8,829 nucleotides of DNA, from positions 1-8,829 of the forward strand of contig JAKLEJ010000119.1 of assembly GCA_022711695.1 (NCBI GenBank). Direction: 5' to 3'. The stretch is from Verrucomicrobiota bacterium (GTDB lineage Bacteria; Verrucomicrobiota; Verrucomicrobiia; Limisphaerales; JACRJZ01). The translations under genes were made by a program, and so were the position numbers. The notes under the pieces were generated by a model. That model worked only from the letters and a program-made list of their open reading frames with translations, was not told the DNA's origin and did no database searches. Of this stretch, positions 1-7,459 are shown in pieces (position 1 is the first letter of the stretch; each line of letters opens with the position of its first letter).

Positions 1-159
1 GGCGTCGCCCAGGCGGAACTCCTGCCGCAGCCACTCCAAGTCGTCCATGCCCTGGGTCATGCGGGCCGCGCAGAGACCGCCCGTCACGCAATAGGTCGCA
101 TAACCCAGCGCCACCCCGGCGATGACCATCGCCGCCAGTATGAACAGAGAACGGCGCAT
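1..159 (-). CDS. CpxP/Spy/CnrR-like periplasmic protein, N-terminal part only
   Basis: The first 53 codons of a gene that runs off the left edge. The product begins MRRSLFILAAMV and has one hydrophobic segment (about residues 5-28) that can act as signal anchor or signal peptide. It then enters DDLEWLRQEFRLGDA (residues 39-53), which resembles the start of the helical metal-sensing/chaperone fold of CpxP, Spy and CnrR-type proteins, where LxWLRxEFxL patterns are common. Such proteins sit in the periplasm, bind unfolded protein or metal, and report envelope stress. The ATG at 159 lies 6 bases after the stop of the upstream gene and no clear ribosome-binding site is visible, so translational coupling is likely. 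The family call rests on a short stretch and recalled similarity. The diagnostic helical repeats would lie to the left of the window. Confidence 0.6.
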   Translation of the reverse strand, partial: MRRSLFILAAMVIAGVALGYATYCVTGGLCAARMTQGMDDLEWLRQEFRLGDA

Positions 160-165
160 AAACCG

Positions 166-489
166 TCAGTGGAGGGCGGAGGGCGCCACCGCCGACAGAT
201 ACCGGGCCTGCGCGGACTGCCGGGCCGACGCAACGCCGCTGAGCACGCCGGCCGCCGAACTCGCCAGCAACAAAGCCGCCAGTCCGGCCAGCGCCAGGCG
301 CGGACGCAGAAGCCGCTCCACCAACCAGTCGGCCCATCCCAAGCCCGGCGTGTCGGCAACCTCCGACCGCTCGATCCGCCGCCAGACCGATTCCTGGAAT
401 CGAGGCGGCAGCGCGGGCGGCGCCAAGCGCGAGTCGCGCAGCAACCGGCTCAGAAGCGCTTCGTTGTCTTTCGACCTTTCAGTTCTCAT
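166..489 (-). CDS. Small single-span membrane protein, possible anti-sigma-like partner
   Basis: From the ATG at 489 the product is 107 residues. It has a charged cytoplasmic-type N-terminus (MRTERSKDNEALLSRLLRDS), a proline-rich joint followed by RFQESVWRRIERSE (residues 30-43), one transmembrane helix (about 64-86) and a short outer tail ending in RYLSAVAPSALH. I recall similar small proteins in Verrucomicrobiota next to ECF sigma factors and CpxP-like genes, which suggests an anti-sigma-like tether. The HxxxCxxC motif of zinc anti-sigma factors is absent and no sigma factor is in the window, so the role is inference. In-frame ATGs at 507 and 531 would add 6 or 14 residues; none of the three has a strong ribosome-binding site. 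I chose 489 because the extra residues look unlike the rest of the protein. The gene probably forms an operon with the CpxP-like gene 6 bases downstream. Confidence 0.65.
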   Translation of the reverse strand: MRTERSKDNEALLSRLLRDSRLAPPALPPRFQESVWRRIERSEVADTPGLGWADWLVERLLRPRLALAGLAALLLASSAAGVLSGVASARQSAQARYLSAVAPSALH

Positions 490-533
490 GCTTTGACTTC
501 GGGACATCCCCCATCGGATTCCTGCGTCCATTC

Positions 534-561
534 AGCATACCCCGCCACGGCGAAAACGCCG
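534..561. promoter_or_regulatory. Divergent intergenic region with small palindrome and weak -10-like hexamer
   Basis: The 140-190 bases between the two divergent genes must hold promoters for both. I see a perfect 14-base palindrome, CGGCG-AAAA-CGCCG, at 548-561, and a TATGCT hexamer on the minus strand at 539-534 that could be a -10 element for the leftward operon if its start is at 489 or 507. No convincing -35 partner is visible and no plus-strand promoter stands out. The palindrome could be an operator or chance in GC-rich DNA. Confidence 0.2.
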
Positions 562-674
562 CAGAAATCTCATCGCCGGCCCGACGGGGGTTTCTCGCGG
601 CAGCGGTGTAAGCCCGTACAGAAGGTGGTCACGGCGACCGCCACGATTGAAACAAAGACAAACAACGACATCCT

Positions 675-1130
675 ATGAAGAACATGACTGAAATCCGGAA
701 CCTCCTGATCCGATCGACACTAGCGCTGGCCCTGACCGGCCTGGTCGCGGCCCCTGCGGCGGGTTTTGCGCAGGAAAAGGGCGCCACCCGGCTGATGCAG
801 CGGCACTCCCCCCAGAACGCCGATGGACTGAAGGCCATCCCGCAAGGCCGAACCCCGGCGATGTCCTGTCCCAAGTGTACGGATTCCTGGGTCACACAAG
901 TGGAGAAAACCCACAAGGCAGCCCAGCCCGTAATCCGCCACCAGGTGCAGCGGCACGATTGCGACACCTGCTCGACCCGCATCGTGACGGAAGGAACGGG
1001 CAAACAGGCAAAGGACGTGGCCAAACACGTCTGCCGGCAATGCGGCCCCAAGGACGCCTCCTGCTGCCAGACTCCCAAGAGCGTCCACCCGGAGCCGGGA
1101 GCGAGCGCGCATCAGGGCCTGAACCATTGA
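675..1130 (+). CDS. Secreted cysteine-rich protein with four Cys pairs, probable metal binding
   Basis: A 151-residue protein with a classical signal peptide: basic start, hydrophobic core LALALTGLVAAPAAG, and a likely cut after residue 32 (GFA|QE). The mature part carries CPKC (65-68), HDCDTC (94-99), HVCRQC (118-123) and a terminal CC (130-131), with extra histidines beside two of the pairs. The spacing is that of zinc-ribbon-like or redox/metal-binding knuckles. I recall secreted proteins with this pattern in Verrucomicrobiota but know of no assigned function. It is the only plus-strand gene here, divergent from the membrane/CpxP-like pair and convergent with the amidohydrolase. ATG 675 and ATG 684 (codon 4) are both possible starts and neither has a clear Shine-Dalgarno sequence. 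I kept 675 because it gives the signal peptide its basic lysine. Coding status is well supported by the signal peptide and ordered Cys motifs; function is inferred. Confidence 0.8.
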   Translation: MKNMTEIRNLLIRSTLALALTGLVAAPAAGFAQEKGATRLMQRHSPQNADGLKAIPQGRTPAMSCPKCTDSWVTQVEKTHKAAQPVIRHQVQRHDCDTCSTRIVTEGTGKQAKDVAKHVCRQCGPKDASCCQTPKSVHPEPGASAHQGLNH

Positions 1131-1144
1131 AGCTAAACCCGGGC

Positions 1145-1191
1145 GACCCAGGAGGCGGCCAGCCCCGAAGCCGAGGCCGCCCTTCCTGGTC
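1145..1191. terminator. Strong stem-loop between convergent genes
   Basis: CCAGGA (1148-1153) plus GGCGGCC (1154-1160) pairs with GGCCGCC (1175-1181) plus TCCTGG (1184-1189), with a two-base bulge (CT, 1182-1183). It can extend by GAC/GTC at the base with one more bulged C. The loop is about 14 bases. It lies between the stop codons of two convergent genes, where a bidirectional terminator is expected. No T-run follows on either strand, so it is not a canonical Rho-independent terminator. The structure is seen; the role is inferred. Confidence 0.4.
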
Positions 1192-1233
1192 TGACCGCGC
1201 TTGGCGCCGTTGCCCTTGCGGGATTCCGGGAGG

Positions 1234-2085
1234 TCAGCGGCCTTCCCCGAGGTCTGACGACGACAAGCCCAGCAACCGCTGCGCGTTCCCGCCCAGAATC
1301 AGGCGCTCGCGTTCCGCTCCCAGGTCGAGACGGCGCACCTGCTCGATCGTCTCGCGCTGCCCGGCCCAGGGCGAATCCGTCCCAAAAAGCACACACTCGA
1401 CAGGGTGTTTCAGAATCATCGCCCGAGCCCGATCGGGGCCGGCCCATTCGATCGCGTAGGACAGGTCCATGGGAATGGGGCGGCCGATCAGATGGCGCTC
1501 GACCTCGTCGTAATCCTCCCAGGCCCCGAGATGGGAGGCGACAAACCGCAGCCGCGGAAAGCGCTCCAGCACGCGGCAGATTCGCGCCGGGTCGCAGCGG
1601 CGCACCCGGGCGAAGGCCAGGTCAAAACCGGTGTGGCAAAGCAGCAGCAGGCCGGCGTCCTGCGCCGCGGCGTAGAGCGGCGCCAGACGCTCCTCGTCCA
1701 GATCGAACTCCTGGTAATAGGGATGGAGCTTGAGTCCCTTGAAGCCGGCGTCCCGAATCCGACGCACCTGCTCGACGGCGGCGGGATCGGCGGGATGGAC
1801 CGATGGGAAGGGCAGGATGCGGTCGGAGGCAATCTCCTGCGACCATCTGAAGATGCTCTCGAACTGCGTTGGGCGCGTGGCGATGGACGCCACCACGGCC
1901 GCGGCCACCCCGGCGTCGTCCATGGACCGGATCAACGAGGAGAGCTTGCCGTCGAGGGCCGCCTTGACGTTGCCCTCGGCTTCAAGATGCGGGATGGCCC
2001 GCTCGGCCACCGCATCCGGGAACGCATGCGCGTGGAAATCGATAATTGTCATGGCCGCCGCCACCATAGACGCTCGTTGACGCAT
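1234..2085 (-). CDS. TIM-barrel metal-dependent amidohydrolase (amidohydrolase 2 type)
   Basis: A 283-residue hydrolase of the amidohydrolase superfamily (PF04909-like). The metal-site motifs are in order: DFHAH with H18 and H20 after the first strand, KLHP with H121, CHTG with H151, ASHLG with H185, and GTDSPW with the catalytic-type aspartate D237. It ends in the family's GGNAQRLLG helix. These residues normally hold a divalent metal and activate water for hydrolysis or decarboxylation of a small acid or amide; the substrate cannot be read from the sequence. The length is normal and there is no signal peptide, so it is cytoplasmic. ATG 2085 is preceded by AGGTAGGG at good spacing. ATG 2052, which begins MTIIDFHAH as many relatives do, is the main alternative. 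It starts 36 bases after the kinase stop on the same strand, so co-transcription is likely. The fold is confident, the reaction is not. Confidence 0.88.
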   Translation of the reverse strand: MRQRASMVAAAMTIIDFHAHAFPDAVAERAIPHLEAEGNVKAALDGKLSSLIRSMDDAGVAAAVVASIATRPTQFESIFRWSQEIASDRILPFPSVHPADPAAVEQVRRIRDAGFKGLKLHPYYQEFDLDEERLAPLYAAAQDAGLLLLCHTGFDLAFARVRRCDPARICRVLERFPRLRFVASHLGAWEDYDEVERHLIGRPIPMDLSYAIEWAGPDRARAMILKHPVECVLFGTDSPWAGQRETIEQVRRLDLGAERERLILGGNAQRLLGLSSSDLGEGR

Positions 2086-2121
2086 TCGGCAATCCCTACC
2101 TGAAGCCGGCCAGACCGCCCT

Positions 2122-5100
2122 TCAGCGGACCCGCGGTGACGCGCCGGAATCGTCCCAGTCCAGCTTCATCCGGGCCAGTTGTTCCCGGATCAGGCCCAGG
2201 TTCCAGACGTGGATCTCGGAGACTCCGCCCGCCACCGCCAGCAGGCTGGCATCGGCGTTGAAACTGAGGGAATTGATGTTCCAGCCGCCTGGCGATTCCA
2301 GGGTCGCCAACTCCTCGCCGGTCTCGGTCAGCACCAACTTCACCGTCTGCCAACTGTGACACAGGGCCAGGATGCGACCGTTGCGCGAAAACGCCATGGC
2401 CGGCGGGAAGCGTTCGAGAAACGGCCGTTCCAGCCGGCGGCGGAGGGTCCAGGAGCCGGCCTCCAGGAACTGAAAGTCCGTCCCTCCCACCACCAGCCAG
2501 CGGCTGTCCGGACTGAAGGCCACGCTGCACATATCGTCCATCCGCAGCGTGCGAAGCAGGTCCCCTGTGCGCGCATCCCAGATGTTCACGGTCGGATTGT
2601 GCCACGCCCCGGTCGCCGCCCAACGGCCGTTCGGACTGAGCGAATGGAACCGCATGCCCGCTTGATTGGTCTTCATGCGGGCGATTTGCGCGAAAGTCCG
2701 GCCGTCCAGAAAATGGCAGTGGTCCTGGCCATGATGTCCGAGAACCACGCTGCCGTCGGCCGAAATCCCCGCCAGCCGGTAGTTGGCCGGGGCCTGGAGC
2801 TTCTCCGGTTCCCCCAGACGCACGGGCTTGCCTCCGGCGTCGAGAATCGCCGGCCAGCGAAACCAGCCCTCGGCGGTCGCCACCCAAAACCCGCTGTTTA
2901 CCGGATCGGGCAGGAAGTGGTGCACGGGTTGCTCGGTCACGGCGGCGATCTCCCGGCCCGAGGCCGGATCGCGCACCTTCAACTGCTGCCCCATGCTGTA
3001 GGTAAGCAGCGCGCCATCGCGGCTGAAGTGAACGCGCTCGCCTCCGCTGCTGGGGGCCCGCTGCTCATGAAAGACCGTGATCTCGCGGCCCGGGGCCACT
3101 TCAAAGCACCAGGCGGCGTCGCGCGCCCACGACGTCACTGCCAGCCGCCGGGTTTTCGCCCCGAATTGGACAAACCCACCGCCCGGGGCCGAAAGCAACT
3201 GCCTTCCCGGCTCGAAATCCCACACCCGCACCTGCCCGTCCCATCCTCCCGCGGCCAGCAACGAACCGTCGTGACAGAACGCCAGCGACACCGGGGCCGA
3301 ACGGACATCCTCCAACCTCCGTGACACCGTCCAGGTCCGGGCGTCCCACACCAAGATGGCGGAGGAGTCGTTCTCGCACGACACCAGGGAGTGTCCAGCC
3401 GGATGCCAGGCATGGCGGTGGATGGCGCGCGAGTGCGGCAGCCGGGCCAGTTCCACGCCGGAGGCAGCGTCCAGAATCACCAGGGCTTCGCGATCCCTTG
3501 CCGTCACCGCCGACAGCCGGGTCATGCCGGGGTCGAAGCTCGGCCACATCAGGCGCTCCGTTCCGCCGAGGGTTCGGAGCTTCTGCGCGGAACCGAGGTC
3601 GTAGAGGCTCAGCCCGCCTTCGCGCTCCGGGACGACCAGCAACCGGCTGTCGGGTGAGAATTCGGCGCCATCGCCCACGGCCGAGAGGACGCGCCTGGGA
3701 CCGTCCAGTTCCCAGACGTGATTGAACACGCCGTTGTAAGTCAGCCGCACCAGGCGGCCGTCGGGGCTGAAGCGGGTATCCGGCAGAGAACTGACGCCGG
3801 AAGGCGCCGGCAACCGGGCCAGAACGCGGTCGTCCTCGAAGCGGCGCACGGAGACCTCGCCGCGGCCCTCCGCCAGGCTGTAGCGCTCCGCGGCTTCGTC
3901 GAACGTGAACTTCTGCTGGTTGAGGCCGAACTTCCAGCGGCGTTCCAGGCGCAGATCGACCAACGGCATGCAGGCAATGGCCTCGTTGCGCAACGCCAGC
4001 GAGGGCCGGAGGGCCGCCGCTTTGGCCAGCACGTCCAGGCTGGCGAATCGCCGTCCCGGGCGGCCGCTGAAGCGGCGGGCCTGGGCCTGGGCCAGGTACG
4101 ATTCCCGCAGTTGGTCGAGCGCCTCGATCTCGGCGTCCTGGGCGCGATGCCATTGCACCAGCACGGCCGCCAGGCCGCCCCCGGCCACCAGGTGCAGCAG
4201 GGCCACCGCGGCCGCCAGCGCCGGTTTGCGCTGCACCCACTTGGCCACCCACCAGACCGCCGAGGAGCGCCGGGCCTGGATCGGTTCATGCGCCAGCCAC
4301 CGGTCCAAGTCGTCGGCCAGAGCCTCCGCCGAGCCGTAGCGCCGGGATGGAGACTTCTCGAGGCACTTCAGGCAGATCGTCTCCAGGTCCCGGTCGATGG
4401 TCTTTTGGAGCAGGCTGGGGCGCGTGGGTTCCTGCTCGACGAGCCGGCGAAGAGTCTCGAAGGGGCTGCCCGAGTCGAAAGGGGCCGTCCCGGTGAGGAG
4501 GTGGTAGAGAATGGCGCCCAGGCTGTGGATGTCCGCGGCGGTGGTCAACTGCCCGGTCTTGCCCAGTGCCTGCTCGGGGGCCATGTAGCTGGGAGTGCCC
4601 AGCACCGCGCCGCTCAAGGTCAAATTGCTGTCGCTGCCCACCCGTTTGGCCAGGCCGAAATCCGTCACATGGGGCTGGCCCTCGACATCCAGGAGGATGT
4701 TGCCCGGCTTCAGGTCGCGATGGAGGATGCCGCGCTGATGGGCAAAATGCACCGCCCGAGCCACCGTGGCCATGAGACGGGCGGAGGCGCGCGGATCGTT
4801 CCGGAAGGAATCGAGGGCGTCGGCGAGGCTGCGTCCCTCGATCAGCCGCATGCTGAAGAAATGCTGGCCTTCATGCTCGCCCACCTCGTAGATGGGCACG
4901 ATGTTCGGATGATCCAGGCTGGCGGCGGACTCCGCTTCGCTCCGGAAGCGCTTCACTTCCGCCTCCCCGGCCAGGTTTCCGGTCAGGATCATCTTCAAGG
5001 CCACCACCCGGTTGAGGCTGACCTGGCGCGCCCGATACACCACCCCCATCCCGCCACGAGCGATCTCGTCCAAAAACTCGTAGTCGCCGAACAGGTGGGG

Positions 5101-5259
5101 CGCCCCGGCCATGGCCGGTTGCCGGGCCGAAGCCGACGCAGGAAGAGGCCCGTCGCAGCGCGGGCACTTCGAACCAGTCACGGAGTCCGGCATTTCGGTG
5201 CCGCATGCTGAACAATAGCGTCGGGTCTGCGTGCTGCCGGCGTTCTCCTGGACCTTCAC
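2122..5259 (-). CDS. Ser/Thr protein kinase with N-terminal zinc ribbon, one TM helix and WD40-like propeller
   Basis: A 1045-residue protein. Residues 16-35 form a zinc ribbon (CSAC...CPRC). The kinase domain (about 58-322) is complete: glycine loop ARGGMGVVY, lysine K89 in VALKM, helix-C glutamate E108, HRDLKPGN with catalytic D182 and N187, DFG at 200-202, and APE at 227-229. One hydrophobic helix (about 346-368) follows, then a helical linker (370-437) containing SGRPGRRF and LRNEAIA. About 600 residues of WD40-like repeats follow, seen as FSPD/LSPNG turns and VWD/IWDARTG endings, closing with VWNLGLIREQLARM. It probably senses a ligand or partner through the propeller and phosphorylates cytoplasmic targets. 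The start is a GTG: an in-frame TAA lies 12 bases upstream and no other start precedes the zinc ribbon. Family and active site are clear; the signal and substrates are unknown. The amidohydrolase follows in the likely operon. Confidence 0.95.
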   Translation of the reverse strand: MKVQENAGSTQTRRYCSACGTEMPDSVTGSKCPRCDGPLPASASARQPAMAGAPHLFGDYEFLDEIARGGMGVVYRARQVSLNRVVALKMILTGNLAGEAEVKRFRSEAESAASLDHPNIVPIYEVGEHEGQHFFSMRLIEGRSLADALDSFRNDPRASARLMATVARAVHFAHQRGILHRDLKPGNILLDVEGQPHVTDFGLAKRVGSDSNLTLSGAVLGTPSYMAPEQALGKTGQLTTAADIHSLGAILYHLLTGTAPFDSGSPFETLRRLVEQEPTRPSLLQKTIDRDLETICLKCLEKSPSRRYGSAEALADDLDRWLAHEPIQARRSSAVWWVAKWVQRKPALAAAVALLHLVAGGGLAAVLVQWHRAQDAEIEALDQLRESYLAQAQARRFSGRPGRRFASLDVLAKAAALRPSLALRNEAIACMPLVDLRLERRWKFGLNQQKFTFDEAAERYSLAEGRGEVSVRRFEDDRVLARLPAPSGVSSLPDTRFSPDGRLVRLTYNGVFNHVWELDGPRRVLSAVGDGAEFSPDSRLLVVPEREGGLSLYDLGSAQKLRTLGGTERLMWPSFDPGMTRLSAVTARDREALVILDAASGVELARLPHSRAIHRHAWHPAGHSLVSCENDSSAILVWDARTWTVSRRLEDVRSAPVSLAFCHDGSLLAAGGWDGQVRVWDFEPGRQLLSAPGGGFVQFGAKTRRLAVTSWARDAAWCFEVAPGREITVFHEQRAPSSGGERVHFSRDGALLTYSMGQQLKVRDPASGREIAAVTEQPVHHFLPDPVNSGFWVATAEGWFRWPAILDAGGKPVRLGEPEKLQAPANYRLAGISADGSVVLGHHGQDHCHFLDGRTFAQIARMKTNQAGMRFHSLSPNGRWAATGAWHNPTVNIWDARTGDLLRTLRMDDMCSVAFSPDSRWLVVGGTDFQFLEAGSWTLRRRLERPFLERFPPAMAFSRNGRILALCHSWQTVKLVLTETGEELATLESPGGWNINSLSFNADASLLAVAGGVSEIHVWNLGLIREQLARMKLDWDDSGASPRVR

Positions 5260-5265
5260 CCTATC

Positions 5266-5294
5266 ATCTTATACCTGGCATGAGGAGGGCGCAA
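5266..5294 (-). promoter_or_regulatory. Putative promoter of the kinase gene, close enough for a leaderless transcript
   Basis: On the minus strand TTGCGC (5294-5289) is followed after exactly 17 bases by TAAGAT (5271-5266), within TATAAGAT. Only six bases then separate it from the GTG start at 5259. If this is the -10 element, transcription would begin at or next to the start codon, which fits the absence of a proper Shine-Dalgarno sequence. A TTGACC at 5312-5307 has no matching -10. The motifs are seen; promoter activity is inferred. Confidence 0.35.
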
Positions 5295-5411
5295 GGCGCT
5301 CTGTCAGGTCAATTTCAGGTGTTTTCGAACGCGCCGGGGACGGCGAACGCGCACAATGCGGACTCGGAGGAGACAGCCTCCGGCTCCGCGTCTATCCACA
5401 GGGGCGAATCG

Positions 5412-7325
5412 TCACTTGCCCGGCGGCGGCGGCGCAGGGGCGAAAAAGCGGTAGGTGAAGCCGTCCGGTCCCGCGGCGATCGCGGAGACATCCATGTGGA
5501 AGTACTTCGCCACCCGCTCATACGAAGGAAGGAGATAGAACTCGGCCCAGGAGAGCGGCCCGACGTCCGGACCAAGGCCCAGGCGGCTGCCCAGCCTGGC
5601 GGCGCTGAGCATGGCCGCCGCGTTGAGGGCGTCCTTGCGGGCCGTCTCGAAGAAGATGCGCGCCGATTCCCGGGTGTTCTCGTAGGAGAAGAAACCCGTG
5701 TTGAATCCTCCCACTTGTTTGGCCGCCTCGGCCAGGCCGGCCCGATCCATAAGCCGGGCGCGCACCCAGTCGCTGCCCCGCAGATAATCGTCGATGGCGG
5801 AGGGCTCGGTGGAAAGCGCCACGTGAGCGGGACCGGCCGCATAATGCCAGGCCTTGCCGACCGTCCAACCGCCGTCCTCGAGGCGCCGCGGCAGCGTCAC
5901 CGAAACGACGGTCCGCCCCAGGAACTCGCGCTCCTTCCAGCGCGTGGTCTCGGGCGGGAGCAGGCCGGCCAGGGCCTTCAAACCGAGGGCGGCCTGCTCC
6001 GGGTGGCGCACGCCCACCAGAGCCAGGGAACGGCTCGCCTCCCCCACAGCCGCGCCCGCGGACGGCGAGGCCTTCTCGCACCACATCAGGTCGTCACCCA
6101 GCCGCGCAATCAGGCGCTCCCGCAGCTCGAACTTCTCGTCCTTGTCTTTGCCGGCGGTGTTGACGACAAACTTGACGACTCCGGCCATGGCCGGCGAGAT
6201 CTCCTCGATCATCGACTCGAGGTGGCTCCAGAGCCGCACCAGGTCCAATCGCGCCCGGCTGAACTTGACGACGTCTGCGGCGATGAACGGCGGCGGCGAG
6301 GCGTCCTTGGGTTCAAGGCTTAACACCTTCAACAGGCTTCGGCGATCGGCTTCGGGGATTCGCAGCCGCACGGCAAGAGCTGTGCCCGCTCCCGACTCCC
6401 GCGCCTCCGCGGAGACGGTCTGAACCGCATCGAAGCCCAGCTTCCGCAGAAGCGCACCAGTGGGAAGGACCGGCCCGTTTTCAGCGCCGGCCTCCGGAGC
6501 GGGCGGCGGCTTGACCGGCCCAAGGCGGCCCACCAGCGCTTTGACATTCAGCCAGCCGTAAAGCTGCGCCTCGCGCGCGCCGCTGCCGGCGTCCGCCACA
6601 AACGCCTTGGACACGGCCAGGGAAGGCGGCGGATTGGACCCCAGCAACAGCGCCGCCTTTTCCACCTCGCGCGCCGAGTCGCTTGCCAGCAGGCAACCCC
6701 CGACCTGCCCCACCGTCCATTCCCCGGTCTTCGGCAACTCCTGGCTGGGCAGAGCGCCCGCGCGCGCGGCGTCCGGATCCGGGAGGATCGACTCCAACAC
6801 CTTCCGGAACTCTCCCAGTGAAACCGTGAGCGCCGAGAAATCCGAGTCGGCGATGCGGACGGCGCGCACGGGGCGGCCCGCATCGGTCCAGTTCTTCCGC
6901 AGCAGCGCGAGGTTGGCAGCCAGGCGGGCGGCGTTGGTCCCCGTGTCTGCGACCAAGAGAAAGCTGGTGAGCCGCCCGGGCTGGTTGTCAGGCGGCGAAG
7001 GAGTCCAGGCGAGCGCCACCGGTCCGCCAAACAGCCTGGCATACCCGCCCAGTTCAACACCCAACTCCTTCTCGATGGGGGCGGTGACCTCCTGGCGAAG
7101 CCGGGCCAGATAGCTTTCGCGGAAGGCCTTCATGGCCGGGTCGAGCCACAGTTGACCCATGGCGGTGCGGCGCAAGGCCGCCGCGGCCCCGGGCCAATCG
7201 GGCGTCGCCACGAAGCCGAGGGTGTCCGCCGGAAGCAGGCGCTCGGGCAGCACCGCCGCCGCCACCCATAACGGCGTCAACGCCAGCGCCGCCCCCAGCC
7301 ATTTCCTGCCCAGTCCCATGCTCAT
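5412..7325 (-). CDS. Secreted protein of unknown function, about 637 residues
   Basis: From ATG 7325 the product begins MSMGLGRKWLGAALALTP, a typical signal peptide with a basic GRK and a hydrophobic core, likely cut near AAA (residues 22-24). The mature part opens with LLPADTLGFVATPDW and GQLWLDPAMKAFRE, a pattern I associate with large uncharacterised envelope proteins of Verrucomicrobiota, loosely like DUF3352. It has several alpha/beta segments, for example FELRERLIARLGDDLMWCEKA, and ends in a proline-rich tail PAPPPPGK. No catalytic motif, cysteine-rich region or second membrane helix is visible. It lies 134 bases behind the chelatase gene and 152 bases before the kinase on the same strand. 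The frame stays open upstream to a TTG at 7496, but that extension has no signal peptide and overlaps the chelatase end. ATG 7319 (residue 3) is equally possible. I do not recognise a function. Confidence 0.82.
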   Translation of the reverse strand: MSMGLGRKWLGAALALTPLWVAAAVLPERLLPADTLGFVATPDWPGAAAALRRTAMGQLWLDPAMKAFRESYLARLRQEVTAPIEKELGVELGGYARLFGGPVALAWTPSPPDNQPGRLTSFLLVADTGTNAARLAANLALLRKNWTDAGRPVRAVRIADSDFSALTVSLGEFRKVLESILPDPDAARAGALPSQELPKTGEWTVGQVGGCLLASDSAREVEKAALLLGSNPPPSLAVSKAFVADAGSGAREAQLYGWLNVKALVGRLGPVKPPPAPEAGAENGPVLPTGALLRKLGFDAVQTVSAEARESGAGTALAVRLRIPEADRRSLLKVLSLEPKDASPPPFIAADVVKFSRARLDLVRLWSHLESMIEEISPAMAGVVKFVVNTAGKDKDEKFELRERLIARLGDDLMWCEKASPSAGAAVGEASRSLALVGVRHPEQAALGLKALAGLLPPETTRWKEREFLGRTVVSVTLPRRLEDGGWTVGKAWHYAAGPAHVALSTEPSAIDDYLRGSDWVRARLMDRAGLAEAAKQVGGFNTGFFSYENTRESARIFFETARKDALNAAAMLSAARLGSRLGLGPDVGPLSWAEFYLLPSYERVAKYFHMDVSAIAAGPDGFTYRFFAPAPPPPGK

Positions 7326-7332
7326 GCGGCAA

Positions 7333-7360
7333 ACGATAGGCCGGCCGTTCTCGATTGCAA
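7333..7360 (-). promoter_or_regulatory. Putative promoter of the secreted-protein gene
   Basis: On the minus strand TTGCAA (7360-7355) and TATCGT (7338-7333) are 16 bases apart. The second hexamer ends seven bases before the ATG at 7325, so the transcript would have almost no leader. Each hexamer matches the sigma-70 consensus only partly (about four of six). No Shine-Dalgarno sequence is present before this ATG, which agrees with the idea but does not prove it. Confidence 0.25.
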
Positions 7361-7394
7361 GGCAGCGTTGCGATGCGGAGCGCCCTGCAGAGGG

Positions 7395-7415
7395 GCCGCA
7401 GGCCGAAGGCGCGGC
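7395..7415. terminator. Possible stem-loop behind the chelatase gene
   Basis: GCCGC (7395-7399) pairs with GCGGC (7411-7415), with an inner GCC-GAA-GGC stem (7402-7410) and a two-base bulge. It lies between the chelatase stop at 7460 and the next start at 7325. No T-run follows, so a terminator role is weakly supported. Confidence 0.2.
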
Positions 7416-7459
7416 TAAGCCCAAACGCGGGCGGTCGCCCCGCGCGGCTGTACACAACG

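Noticed and set aside
169..678. Plus-strand frame overlapping the small membrane protein and its upstream region
   Set aside because: Arg/Gln/Ser-rich low-complexity translation without domain or ribosome-binding site. The minus-strand genes there have membrane helices in sensible places.
3718..5211. Plus-strand open frame of 497 codons opposite the kinase
   Set aside because: It is a mirror of the kinase gene in GC-rich DNA. Its product is rich in His, Gln, Gly and Arg with no domain, and the opposite strand has a complete kinase and repeats.
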